Made by a program: the position numbers and the translations under genes. The notes under the pieces are model-generated. The model saw only the letters and a program-made list of their open reading frames with translations. It had not been told where the DNA came from and searched no databases. From contig OZ253548.1 of NCBI GenBank assembly GCA_965262595.1, positions 1,550,001-1,614,000 of the forward strand: a DNA stretch of 64,000 nt. Reading direction: 5' to 3'. Below, piece after piece: positions 1-8,596 of this stretch. Position 1 is the first letter of the stretch. Each line of letters opens with the position of its first letter. The DNA comes from CATQHB01 sp965262595 (GTDB taxonomy: Bacteria > Chloroflexota > Dehalococcoidia > Lucifugimonadales > UBA3495).

Positions 1-335
1 AACGGCATGGATCCCCAGGGGAAGTTCAACCTCTTGGTAATCCCAGCTGAGAAGTACAGAATGCTGCTCAAGGTGGTGATATCCAGTGTTCCGTCACTGA
101 CTGAGGGAATAACCTCCATGGAGATAGCGGATAGCGCGGGCACCACCGATGGCGATGCCTCAAACGGCAACGGCAACGGCAACGGCAACGGAATCGGATC
201 CAGGTCCGGGTATATTTTGAACAGCAGGGGTTGGCTCGACGGGTCAAAGGAGTGCCGAGGGTCCATCATATTCCCGTGGGGGTGCTTGGTACCGTTGTGG
301 TAATACCAGGTGGCTTGAATTTCTTGATTTACCAT
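1..335 (-). CDS. SagB-type (nitroreductase-family) dehydrogenase, N-terminal part
   Basis: The minus-strand frame from ATG at 335 runs off the window edge. It reads Trp-Tyr-Tyr-His near residue 10, then Thr-Lys-His-Pro, then FDPSSQPLLFKIYPDLDPIPLP. That order (HxxTKH, a DPS/DWANQP-like block, FKxYP, IPLP) is the typical N-terminus of the SagB/ThcOx FMN-dependent dehydrogenases, which oxidise peptide thiazoline/oxazoline rings or serve as stand-alone nitroreductases. The FMN-binding domain lies outside the window. The sequence aggaggacc sits upstream of the start. A run of (PL) codons after IPLP comes from a hexanucleotide repeat. The substrate cannot be inferred. Confidence 0.72.
   Translation of the reverse strand, partial: MVNQEIQATWYYHNGTKHPHGNMMDPRHSFDPSSQPLLFKIYPDLDPIPLPLPLPLPFEASPSVVPALSAISMEVIPSVSDGTLDITTLSSILYFSAGITKRLNFPWGSMP
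163..191. repeat. AACGGC hexanucleotide repeat inside the SagB-type gene
   Basis: About five head-to-tail copies of AACGGC. On the minus strand they encode alternating Pro-Leu directly after the conserved IPLP block. In-frame hexanucleotide growth leaves the reading frame intact. Confidence 0.8.
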
Positions 336-386
336 AGGTTCCCCTGGTCCTCCTGCTGGCGTTCACCGAGCTATACTAGCATGGTT

Positions 387-647
387 TCAATAGGGGTTCT
401 CAAAGTGTAAATAGGCTGGAGCAAGTTGGTCTATGGCGTACCAGTCTGCTACTTCTGCATCCTGGCAATAGGCCAAACGCTTGCCGATATCGCTGAGCAA
501 GTTTCCGATTTCAACGCCCATGAATTTGGGAGAAAAGGGGGTCAGGGCATATTGGGCGTCACGGAGCTTAGCTGTCCCTCCATGGCGGTTGTGTCGCTCC
601 AGGTGCAGGAAGCCAACCGCCGCCTTGATCAGTCTATGGTAAAACAA
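387..647 (-). CDS. Small hypothetical protein, doubtful
   Basis: An 86-residue frame with a TTG start and a plausible amino-acid composition ending in LAPAYLHFENPY. It lies 52 bp upstream of the SagB-type gene on the same strand, so it could be the leading gene of that operon or the tail of a broken gene. No domain or ribosome-binding site is recognised, and an in-frame TGA lies just upstream of the start. Nothing convincing is seen between 648 and 941. Confidence 0.3.
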   Translation of the reverse strand: MFYHRLIKAAVGFLHLERHNRHGGTAKLRDAQYALTPFSPKFMGVEIGNLLSDIGKRLAYCQDAEVADWYAIDQLAPAYLHFENPY

Positions 648-941
648 GCGCGGGGGATACTGTCAAGGGCGGCGGCAAAACATACCACTGTGGCGCCCTT
701 GACACCCAACCTGCTGAAGCGGGGAAACCGGCCTGAAAGTGGGCATCCAGGGCCAACGACTGCTAGCCGGCTGGCGAGAAGGCTACCGGCTAAAGGCCCT
801 CCCAGGTTAGGAAGCGATTGCCCTGGGCCGGGCAAGAGCGCAAAGGACATAGGCAAATTCGGTTATTTCCAACTCCCGATTCCAGAGTTTATTCCGGCCC
901 AGCCGCAGCCACCCCCCGGGGGACTGTTCTCCGGCGCCTGG

Positions 942-2012
942 TCAGTTTTCTTGGATCTCAGTCGGGTCCTCAGTCGTGTCCTCAGTCGGGTCCTCAGTCG
1001 GGTCAGGTGGATGCAAAAGGTCGCCGCGTTGCAGGCCCTGCCGCAGCCGCCCGTATTCGGAACTCAGTTCCGCTCCGAAGATGAGAATCAAGCCACTGAT
1101 GTAGGTCCAGAGGGACAGCACGATGACCGGGGTCAGGGCGCCGTAAACATCCTCGAACCTGGCCACCCGGGTCAAATAGACCACAAACAGGTTCTTTGCC
1201 AGCTCAAAAAGAATGGCCCCGAAAACCGCCCCGGGCCAGATGAACCGCCAATGAGTCCTGGTGTTGGGCATGAACTTGTACATCAGCAGGAACATACTCG
1301 CAGTGAGGCCCAGGGAAATGGCCTGGAGGCTGCCCGGAAGCAGCCAACCTAATACGGCGGCGGGTCCGTGCAGTTCCTCGGAAATGAAAAGCTCCGTGGC
1401 TCGGGCCACCGTCGCGGCGCTTAACGACACCAGGAACAACAGGCCAACCCCGGCGGCCATCGCCAACTGCCGGGGCTTGCTGATGATGAAAGGCCGGTCG
1501 GCTTGAACATCCCAGGCCCGGTTGATCGACCGGCTCACCGCTCCGAAGACGGCGCTGCCCGCCCAGAGCAGTCCCAACATGCCGAAGAGGCCCAAGGCGC
1601 CCCGTGCCTTCAGAACGATGTCCAGGTTGCTGTCGATGAGACCCTGGGACCCCGGGAAGTACCCGGCAGACATCTCGGTTAGTCTGACTCGGATTTCCGC
1701 CGGTTCAAGGAGGAGACTCAACGCGCCGATCAGGAAGAGCAGCAGGGGAAAGATGGAGAACAGCGCGTAATAGGAGACTCCCGCCGCCATGTGCGTGGCA
1801 TCGTCGTCGGACATCTCCTTGACGGTGCGCCCCAGCAGCCGCACCACGAACCGGGAGCCGAGCCAGTCCCTTGCGGGCCGGGTGGTGTCGGCGATGGCGC
1901 CGATGGCGCCGACCGTTAAGCGGATTGGCAGAGCGTTGCGAAGTTTCTTCAACATGGTGCGTCGGATGCGATGCGGAGTTAGTCGACGTTGCCGTGAATA
2001 TCGGCGCTGAAC
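942..2012 (-). CDS. YihY/virulence factor BrkB family membrane protein
   Basis: An inner-membrane protein of about 356 residues with six hydrophobic segments. It carries the family signature: MAAGVSYYALFSIFPLLLFLIG in the first segment, a central WAGSAVFGAVSRSINRAW, and later FIWPGAVFGAILFELAKNLF and YGALTPVIVLSLWTYISGLILIFGAEL. The molecular role of the family is unsettled; it was once called RNase BN. The GTG at 2012 is preferred because GGAG lies seven bases upstream. An ATG at 1955 lacks such a site, and an ATG at 2021 overlaps it. The acidic tail (DPTEDPTEDTTEDPTE) is encoded by a 12-bp tandem repeat at about 957-1005. Confidence 0.9.
   Translation of the reverse strand, partial: VQRRYSRQRRLTPHRIRRTMLKKLRNALPIRLTVGAIGAIADTTRPARDWLGSRFVVRLLGRTVKEMSDDDATHMAAGVSYYALFSIFPLLLFLIGALSLLLEPAEIRVRLTEMSAGYFPGSQGLIDSNLDIVLKARGALGLFGMLGLLWAGSAVFGAVSRSINRAWDVQADRPFIISKPRQLAMAAGVGLLFLVSLSAATVARATELFISEELHGPAAVLGWLLPGSLQAISLGLTASMFLLMYKFMPNTRTHWRFIWPGAVFGAILFELAKNLFVVYLTRVARFEDVYGALTPVIVLSLWTYISGLILIFGAELSSEYGRLRQGLQRGDLLHPPDPTEDPTEDTTEDPTEIQEN
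957..1005. repeat. 12-bp tandem repeat encoding the acidic tail of the YihY protein
   Basis: Four near-identical copies of CCTCAGTCGGGT (one carries a G-to-T change). They are in frame and encode PTED units at the C-terminus. Confidence 0.8.
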
Positions 2013-2148
2013 ACAACCCATCTCCTACATTTCGGTGACAAAAAGCCTGGGAGGATGGCCAGAAATGCATGGCGTTGCCGCCCCTTGGTTGCCCTCCCCG
2101 TGATTGAATCTACTGCTCCAGGTCCCGACCTGGGTCACCGGAGCCATG

Positions 2149-2424
2149 CTACTTTTCTTCCGTCTCTTCAACGGCTTCCGCTTGGTCAGCCGTTTCCGGC
2201 TCCTGGCGACGGCTCCGGCGGAGGTTCCGCACCCGGTCCCGAGCGGAGCCGAGATAACTTTCGCCGCGCTCCCGGGCGGCGCCCATGTATTTTCCGGAGC
2301 GTTCGCGGACTATCTGGCGCGTCTCCCTGCCCGGCTGTGGCGCCAGGAGCAACCCGGCGATCAACCCGGCCACCCCGCCTACGAGCAGTCCGGCCGAAAA
2401 CTTCTTGGGCTCTTTTTCTGCCAT
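2149..2424 (-). CDS. YtxH domain-containing protein
   Basis: A 91-residue protein with one N-terminal membrane segment (residues 9-30, glycine-rich with GLIAGLLLAPQPGRETR) and then a long charged, coil-prone tail of Arg/Glu repeats. LLAPxxGxETR after the membrane helix is the YtxH hallmark. These small membrane-anchored proteins are often stress-related, but no precise function is known. It follows the YihY gene on the same strand with a gap of about 140 bp and may share its transcript. The ATG at 2424 is preceded by GGAGACGG. Confidence 0.82.
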   Translation of the reverse strand: MAEKEPKKFSAGLLVGGVAGLIAGLLLAPQPGRETRQIVRERSGKYMGAARERGESYLGSARDRVRNLRRSRRQEPETADQAEAVEETEEK

Positions 2425-2480
2425 ACCGTCTCCTCCGGCCAGGTCAGCCCAAAGAAACTGCCCAGACCTGGTACCATTAT

Positions 2481-2494
2481 ATTCTGATCAGAAT
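2481..2494. promoter_or_regulatory. Perfect 14-bp palindrome upstream of the YtxH gene
   Basis: ATTCTGATCAGAAT is perfectly palindromic and lies about 57 bp upstream of the YtxH start in an AT-rich stretch. It could be an operator; no regulator is identified. Confidence 0.35.
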
Positions 2495-2739
2495 AGATTG
2501 TACTATTTCAGGCGAATGATATCACACCACGTCAGGGGACTCTTGGCCTCCCCTTTTTTCTGGCGGGCCAGCCTTCTCTATTTACGTCCTTTCCTGGTCG
2601 CGGCGGTCAGTTACCGTAGCTTCGCCACCACACGCACTCCCTGGATAGTGCCCGTGACCGCGGTCCGGACCGCGTCTCCCGCAGCATCGCTCACGTCGTA
2701 AGCAGCTGGCCCCGGTGGCCACCGCAGCCGCAGCCTTCT

Positions 2740-3025
2740 CCACGTCGGTTCCGACCTCCCTTACTGACGAGCCGATTCTGCCCAAACTCCAGGCCATAGA
2801 TGGCCACTGCCACCAGAGTATCCCCGAGACCAGCTTGGAGTCGAGCGCCCGCCAGCCGGCGCGGCTGTTGGTCCCCGTGCCTCCCGAAATGCCCACGTCG
2901 CGGTAGGTGTTGGCCTCGGGCACGCCCTCCTGACGGAGTTGGTGGGCCTGGGCTTCGGGGGAGCTGCCGGCGCTTCCCTCGATGCGCTGCCGGCTGGTTC
3001 TGATGCAGCCGTAAGTGTTTTCCAT
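2740..3025 (-). pseudogene. Serine recombinase (resolvase/invertase), N-terminal remnant
   Basis: From ATG at 3025 the frame reads YGCIRTSRQRIEGSAG, then a block ending in YRDVGISGGTGTNSRAGWRALDSKL. That is the resolvase N-terminal catalytic domain (Y-x-R-xS with the nucleophilic Ser). At about 2825, in a run of four G residues, the frame shifts. The next block (SGDTLVAVAI, where DRxGR is expected) lies in another frame and then degenerates. No C-terminal DNA-binding domain remains, so the gene cannot encode a working recombinase. Confidence 0.75.
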
Positions 3026-3091
3026 GGAGTTTTTCACCTCTCCCGGACTATACGTTTATGGAACACTCCGGCGCAAGCCGGAACTGTCACT

Positions 3092-3128
3092 TATAGAACA
3101 GTTCTATAAACGGGCGTTTACAGAACAC
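3092..3128. promoter_or_regulatory. Palindrome plus AAACGGGCGTTT/GAACAC motif upstream of the recombinase remnant
   Basis: TATAGAACAGTTCTATA (3092-3108) is a palindrome. It is followed by AAACGGGCGTTTACAGAACAC. A very similar sequence (AAACGCCCGTTTTCTGAACAC) lies in front of the intact serine recombinase at 26312. This suggests a conserved recombination site or operator that travels with these recombinases. Confidence 0.5.
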
Positions 3129-3352
3129 GGCGACGTATACGAAGGGGGGTGCCTGAAAGCCCACACCAATGTAATGTGAGGGAAGCCAAGCGGGAAGCGG
3201 GCGTCCTCTTTCAGATCCCACGACACTGCGCGGCCCCATAAGGCTGCTGGCAACCGGACTCCGGCCGAGGTGTTGTATGGGGAACCGGCATCCCAGGCCG
3301 GCGTCTGGTAGGCAGCTCCCCAACTTTGCACAAAACTAGCCATGTGGGTAAA

Positions 3353-3503
3353 CTAAACTAAAACCAAGGCGGGATGTGCATATGGAGGAGGTCAGCGACG
3401 GTGCTGAACCGTCATCAAAGTAAAGGTGGAAGAGTTCCACTGTGGCGCGTGAGCCGATCTTCAAGCCCCCACAAATGTAGATTCCACCTTGGTTTTAGTT
3501 TAG
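3353..3503. mobile_element. MITE-like element, family A, full copy
   Basis: About 150 bp bounded by an imperfect inverted repeat of some 29 bp with 25 matching positions. The left arm begins CTAAACTAAAACCAAGG and the right arm ends CCTTGGTTTTAGTTTAG. There is no coding capacity. Related ends occur at 4580-4642, 33604 and 34446-34598. The parent transposase is not in the window. Confidence 0.72.
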
Positions 3504-3575
3504 TTCCATCGGAAGAACAACGCCGCCAGCCAACTAGACAAGCTGGAAGACACCTCCAACTGAGAGGAGACAGAG

Positions 3576-4559
3576 ATGATGCGAGACTATGATGAGTTGG
3601 ACAGTGGTCTTTACGTCCCACCTCTACGCACTGATATACAAGATCGAATGGAGAGAATGGTTCGTAGCCCAATGATGGAGTATCTGATGGGAGCCACCTT
3701 CAACGAATGGGGCTGGGGTGAGGGCAACTGGGAAACGACATGAGACCTGCCAGTCTACTCTCAGTTAGCGATGATCCAAGAGGTAACTACAACCGGCATA
3801 GACTTGATTGTGCAATGCAACGACTTGCAACAGAGCAAAGGCTGGGCATTGACCAGTATGATGGCATGAGGCATTAACCTTGCACGAATGTCTTGCCTCG
3901 GTCTGGCCACAGGCAGCTTTTCCGACACTTTTTCAAGTTTTCGGATGCTCTTGGACAGGCTGATCACACTAAAATACTTAGAAGATAATAGTCAGTATGA
4001 GGAGTTTGCGAAGTTCTCGTACTCGGATCTCTACCACCAGATTAATTCCAGACTCAATGACGGTGAACCTGGAGAAAGCTACACATCCGGCGAAATCAAA
4101 CACTACAGGGAGATGATGGCTCTTATCAGGAAGAAATTCTTTCAGGATAGCCCTCCGCGGAAGCCCCAAAGTTACTGGAAACCCCCTTATACCGCGGGGC
4201 TTGTTGCATCCGCGTTGGCGGATGACGGTGGCCTTCAGCAGAAGCAAACGTTACCGGTCTATGAATTGGGAAATAGGAGCGTCCACCCTTGGGTCCGCGA
4301 TCTGATACAACCAGAGGACAGCGACATAACCTCGCAGGATCTTATGAGGCTTATATTGATAACAGCAGTCGATCTGTCAGTATTCGGCTTGTCCCTTCAC
4401 CCGGACACAGCACCTCTGACGGATGAGGTGAAAAGAATAGTATTGGACACTCCTCAGCAGGGTATTCCGATATGGGACATCGTCGCAGACACTCGTATCA
4501 GTATCGATCAAATTCTAGCGACCAGCATACCTTCCCCAGATGATCCGCAAACACGATAG
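3576..4559 (+). pseudogene. DUF5677-like protein gene with two in-frame TGA codons
   Basis: One continuous frame from ATG at 3576 (AGGAG upstream) to a stop at 4559 is interrupted by TGA at 3741-3743 and 3867-3869. The three pieces fit together: a short N-terminal part ending GEGNWETT, a middle part containing LIVQCNDLQQSKGWALTSMMA, and a long C-terminal part starting GINLARMSCLG. The C-terminal part resembles the DUF5677 helical domain (LLDRLITLKYLED, YELGNRSVHPWVRDLI), a guess at family level only. Both stops are what CGA would become by a C-to-T change at CpG. Translation from ATG 3888 could give a truncated 223-residue product. It sits at the head of the defence-like island. Confidence 0.6.
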
Positions 4560-4579
4560 ACAGCGGGAAAATAGGAATA

Positions 4580-4642
4580 CTAAACCAGAGCCAAGGTCCT
4601 GATTGCCCCGAATATGTATATCCCACCTTGGCTTTGGTTTAG
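4580..4642. mobile_element. MITE-like element, family A, short palindromic copy
   Basis: The arms CTAAACCAGAGCCAAGG and CCTTGGCTTTGGTTTAG (16 of 17 positions pair) are separated by a 29-bp loop. This appears to be an internally deleted family A copy. It lies just upstream of the helicase-nuclease gene and could form a hairpin in its leader. Confidence 0.75.
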
Positions 4643-4695
4643 TCACACATTCCCTTATAAATGGTGGTCTTGGAGACACTCTAAAGAGGCGAATT

Positions 4696-7600
4696 ATGGA
4701 AAACCCGTTCTTTGACCGACCGATAATCAACTCGCCATACGAATATCCCTCCCAGCATTGGGAATTGGACAAAGACGGCCAACCGACTCAACAGATTATC
4801 GAGAGTCGGCGAGGAGCCGAGTTCATCACGCCAATTCCCAAGCCGCGGCAAAGAGGAAGGGCGAGGAGCAGGCAGCAGCAGTTTGTCATTGACGAAGGAT
4901 TGGGCCTGTCCACTGAAGAGCAGCAGTACGAGGTTACGGCGGCAGTTAATGAGATTCGCCGTCGCGTTGACGAGTGGCGCAACATACCGGGACCCAACAA
5001 CTGGGGGGTTACACCGGAAACGGCCCGGTTGCTTTTACATTGGCGGCAGCATAACTTCAGCAATTTCCGTCCATTCTTTTGCCAAGTCGAGGCTGTGGAG
5101 ACTCTAATCTGGCTTACTGAGGTTGCTCCCAGGTTGAGTGCGACCGACAGGAGGGTCCTGGGCCGGCTGGCCGGTGTCAATCAGGAGGCCAACCCGGAGT
5201 TGTCGCGCATCGCCCTCAAGCTGGCAACCGGCGCCGGCAAGACCACGGTCATGGCCATGATCATTGCCTGGCAGACCGTCAACGCCGTCCGCCATCCCAA
5301 CAGCCGGAAGTTCACTCGCGGTTTCCTGGTAGTCACCCCCGGCCTTACCATCAAGGACCGGCTGCGGGTGCTCCAGCCCAACGACCCCGACAGCTACTAC
5401 GCCAGCCGGGAACTGGTCCCCGGCGATATGCTGGAAGACTTGCAACGGGCCAGGATCGTCATCACCAACTACCACGCTTTGCGCCAGCGCGAGCGACTGG
5501 AAGTTTCCAGCGGCGGGCGCGCCCTGCTGCAAGGACCGGGAAGGCCCTTGGAAACCATGGAAACGGAAGGGCAGATGATCCAGCGGGTAATGCCCGAATT
5601 GATGGGCATCAAGAACGTAATGGCCCTGAACGACGAAGGACACCATTGCTACCGACTTAAGCCGGGTGAAGACGACGAAAGGCCCTTGACCGCAGAAGAA
5701 AAGCAGGAGGCTGTCAAGAACAGCGAAGAGGCCCGGGTCTGGATTTCCGGCTTGGAGATGGTTAAGCGCAAGCTGGGCCTCCGGCAGGTGGTGGACCTAT
5801 CGGCCACTCCTTTCTTCCTCCGCGGCTCCGGCTATGCGGAGGGAACCTTGTTTCCCTGGACGGTGAGCGACTTCTCCCTGATGGACGCCATCGAATGCGG
5901 CATCGTCAAGCTGCCTCGGGTCCCGGTGGCCGACAACATCCCCGGCGACGAGGTACCAGTCTTCCGCAACTTATGGGAGCATATCCGGGCAGATATGCCC
6001 CGTGCCGGCCGGAACCGGGCCGTGAACCTGGACCCCCTCGATTTGCCCACACCTTTGCTAACGGCCTTGGAAGCCCTCTACGGGCACTACAAGACCACCT
6101 ATGAGCAGTGGCAGGAGGACGGAGCTACGGTGCCACCCTGCTTCATTGTGGTCTGCAACAACACTTCGACTTCCAAGCTGGTTTATGACTACATTTCAGG
6201 ATTTGAGCGGGAAAACGACGATGGCTCTACCTCTGTGCAAAACGGTCGGCTGCCACTATTCCGCAACTTCGACGAATACGATAACCGTTACCCAATTCCC
6301 CGTACTTTGCTGATCGACAGCCAACAACTGGAGTCCGGCGACAAGCTCAGCGATGATTTCCGCCGTGCCGCAGCCGAACAAATCGAGCGGTTCCGCTGGG
6401 AGCGCCAAAAACGTTCCGGCAACCGGGAGGAGGCGGACAACATTACCGAGCAGGAACTCCTCAGGGAAGTAATGAACACCGTCGGCAAAGAGGGACGGCT
6501 AGGCCAGTCCATTCGCTGTGTCGTGTCCGTGTCAATGCTCACCGAGGGCTGGGACGCCAACACCGTGACCCATGTGCTAGGAGTGCGGGCATTCGGCACC
6601 CAACTGCTGTGCGAGCAGGTGGTCGGGCGGGCGTTGCGGCGCCAGTCCTACGACCTGAACGAGGATGGCTTGTTTAATGTCGAATACGCCGATGTGCTGG
6701 GCATACCCTTCGATTTCACCGCCAGGCACGTGGTGGTCGGGTCGGGCAAGACGCGTCAAACGGTCCACGTGAGGGCCATGCGTCCAGAGCGAGACCATCT
6801 GGAGATAACTTTCCCCCGGGTTTCCGGCTACCGGGAAGACCCACCCAAGGAAGACTTGGTTGCCAACTTCACCGACGACTCCAAGCTGGACTTGACGCCT
6901 GCCCTGGTCGGTCCGACGCAGACCAGGAACGAGGGTATTATCGGGGAGGGAGTTGACCTGAACCTGGTCCATACCGGCGACCTTCGCACTTCCAGCCTGG
7001 TGCTGCACCTGACCAAGCGGTTGCTGGAAACCAAGTGGCGGGACCCCAACCAGGACATCAAGATGCACCTGTTTGGCAAGCTGAGGAACGTGGTCAAGCA
7101 GTGGCTGGACTCCTGCCTGGTCTGCCGGGGCGGGACCTATCCGGCGCAGCTAATGTACCAGTCATTGGCGGACATGGCTTGCAACCGAATCACCGCCGCC
7201 ATCACCGGCAGGCAGGGCGAGCGGTCCATCAAGGCGCTGCTGGACTCCTACAATCCCACCGGCTCGTCCCGGAACGTCAACTTCACCACTTCGAAGACCG
7301 GCCTTTGGACCACCGATTCCCGGAAGTGCCATATCAACCTCGCCGTGCTGGATAGCGATTGGGAAGCCGAGTTCTGCCGGGCAGTAGAGTCCCACTCTTT
7401 GGTGAAAGCCTACGTGAAGAACCACAACCTGGGCTTGGAAGTCCCCTACCTCTATGGCTCAACGCCCCGAACCTACATCCCCGACTTCATCGTGCAGGTG
7501 GACGACGGGCACGACGAGCCGCTGAATCTCATCGTGGAAATCAAGGGTTATCGGGGCGAGGACGCCAAGGAGAAGAAGAGCACGATGGAGGCTTACTGGC

Positions 7601-7719
7601 TGCCCGGCGTCAACGCCCTGGGCCAGTACGGACGCTGGGCCTTCGCCGAGTTCACCGATGTTTACGATATGGAGCAAGGCTTCCGCCAGGTCGTTGAAAC
7701 CCAACTCGCCAGAGTTTAG
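4696..7719 (+). CDS. DEAD/DEAH helicase-nuclease, type III Res / BPTD_3080 family restriction endonuclease
   Basis: A 1007-residue protein. The superfamily 2 helicase motifs are in order: Walker A ATGAGKT (about residue 177), DEGHH (about 313), SATPFF (about 369) and QVVGRALRR (about 641). Near the C-terminus, PDF (about 930) and EIKG (about 948) form a PD-(D/E)XK nuclease core. The arrangement matches ATP-dependent restriction subunits that translocate on DNA and cut it when it is unmodified. ATG 4696 is chosen because AAAGAGG precedes it; an upstream in-frame ATG at 4603 lies inside the MITE. The matching methyltransferase lies 0.9 kb downstream. The helicase core looks intact. Confidence 0.9.
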   Translation: MENPFFDRPIINSPYEYPSQHWELDKDGQPTQQIIESRRGAEFITPIPKPRQRGRARSRQQQFVIDEGLGLSTEEQQYEVTAAVNEIRRRVDEWRNIPGPNNWGVTPETARLLLHWRQHNFSNFRPFFCQVEAVETLIWLTEVAPRLSATDRRVLGRLAGVNQEANPELSRIALKLATGAGKTTVMAMIIAWQTVNAVRHPNSRKFTRGFLVVTPGLTIKDRLRVLQPNDPDSYYASRELVPGDMLEDLQRARIVITNYHALRQRERLEVSSGGRALLQGPGRPLETMETEGQMIQRVMPELMGIKNVMALNDEGHHCYRLKPGEDDERPLTAEEKQEAVKNSEEARVWISGLEMVKRKLGLRQVVDLSATPFFLRGSGYAEGTLFPWTVSDFSLMDAIECGIVKLPRVPVADNIPGDEVPVFRNLWEHIRADMPRAGRNRAVNLDPLDLPTPLLTALEALYGHYKTTYEQWQEDGATVPPCFIVVCNNTSTSKLVYDYISGFERENDDGSTSVQNGRLPLFRNFDEYDNRYPIPRTLLIDSQQLESGDKLSDDFRRAAAEQIERFRWERQKRSGNREEADNITEQELLREVMNTVGKEGRLGQSIRCVVSVSMLTEGWDANTVTHVLGVRAFGTQLLCEQVVGRALRRQSYDLNEDGLFNVEYADVLGIPFDFTARHVVVGSGKTRQTVHVRAMRPERDHLEITFPRVSGYREDPPKEDLVANFTDDSKLDLTPALVGPTQTRNEGIIGEGVDLNLVHTGDLRTSSLVLHLTKRLLETKWRDPNQDIKMHLFGKLRNVVKQWLDSCLVCRGGTYPAQLMYQSLADMACNRITAAITGRQGERSIKALLDSYNPTGSSRNVNFTTSKTGLWTTDSRKCHINLAVLDSDWEAEFCRAVESHSLVKAYVKNHNLGLEVPYLYGSTPRTYIPDFIVQVDDGHDEPLNLIVEIKGYRGEDAKEKKSTMEAYWLPGVNALGQYGRWAFAEFTDVYDMEQGFRQVVETQLARV

Positions 7720-7756
7720 AATTGCTCCGCGGCTACCCAACGGAGAGGTGTTCATC

Positions 7757-8119
7757 ATGTCCACAACCGGAGATTCAGCCACCGACAAAACCGGGAAGTT
7801 TTCGGAAGGCCGTTACAACTACGGCCTCGAGGACGACCCGGTCGATTACGTTCACCTGGAGCAGCGCCTGGATGAATTGGACCTCAGCCCGACATACTAC
7901 GAAACTATGGAAGAGAAGCATCTGCGCCAGGGAGCCGAGATGCTGCGTTTTCGCGAATTCGAGCGCAACCTGGACGAGAGCCAGTTGGGGTTGAGCGATA
8001 GAGAACGCCACTTGTTGTTCCTGAAGGAAGAAGGCCGGCACGACAAAGAACAACGAAGGCTCTATCTCTTGTTCCTCAGGTACGAACGACAGCATTTGGA
8101 AGGGAAACGCGAGGCATGA
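7757..8119 (+). CDS. Small charged hypothetical protein, possible antitoxin of the PIN gene
   Basis: 120 residues starting at ATG 7757, eight bases after GGAGAGG. It is rich in Glu, Asp, Arg and Leu, and the C-terminal half is predicted helical (LRFREFERNLDESQLGLSDRERHLLFLKEEG). It matches no family I recognise. Its stop overlaps the start of the PIN-domain gene by four bases (ATGA), so the two are translationally coupled. A small charged protein just before a PIN toxin is the usual antitoxin position, so an antitoxin role is inferred from context only. Confidence 0.7.
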   Translation: MSTTGDSATDKTGKFSEGRYNYGLEDDPVDYVHLEQRLDELDLSPTYYETMEEKHLRQGAEMLRFREFERNLDESQLGLSDRERHLLFLKEEGRHDKEQRRLYLLFLRYERQHLEGKREA

Positions 8120-8529
8120 CCCTGCTCGTTGATACCGGTCCCTTGGTAGCCAATATAAACCCGTCAGACCCTTACCATGCTATATGTGCAGCAAGGATGC
8201 AGGCATTACAAGGGGAACCGATGGTTACGACCTGGCAGTGCTTTACCGAGGCGATGCATTTCTTGGGACGCACCAGGGTTTTTGCTCTCCAAGTACGCCT
8301 CTGGGATATGCGCCGCGCCGGACCGTTGGCAATTCATTTGACTGATGATCAAGAAACAGACCGGATGGAGGCCCTGATGCGCCAATATCAGGACAGCCGG
8401 ATGGACTTGGCCGACGCTTCCTTAGTTGCGGCAGCAGAGAGTCTGTCGCTGCGCCGCGTGTTCACGGTTGACCGGGGTTTCTTTTACTTCCAACTTTCCA
8501 ACGGCTCATCCCTGCTAGTAATCCGTTGA
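8116..8529 (+). CDS. PIN domain protein (VapC-like ribonuclease)
   Basis: 137 residues. The N-terminus LLVDTGPLVANINPSDPYH gives the first PIN aspartate (residue 6). TWQCFTEAMHFLGR supplies the acidic residue of the middle motif. MDLADASLVAAAE followed by RRVFTVDRGFF gives the last two acidic positions. All four metal-binding positions appear present, so an active RNase of the VapC type is expected. It is coupled by an ATGA overlap to the upstream small gene. The pair is placed between the nuclease and methyltransferase genes of a restriction-modification unit. Confidence 0.85.
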   Translation: MTLLVDTGPLVANINPSDPYHAICAARMQALQGEPMVTTWQCFTEAMHFLGRTRVFALQVRLWDMRRAGPLAIHLTDDQETDRMEALMRQYQDSRMDLADASLVAAAESLSLRRVFTVDRGFFYFQLSNGSSLLVIR

Positions 8530-8596
8530 CGGACCGACAAATCCCTCGTGAACCTTCGCGCCCCTTCGTGGACGAAATTGTCAGGAGGAAACCAAT

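Noticed and set aside
426..1352. Long + strand frame of 308 codons
   Set aside because: It is antisense to the YihY family gene and to the flanking region, with no domain; shadow frame.
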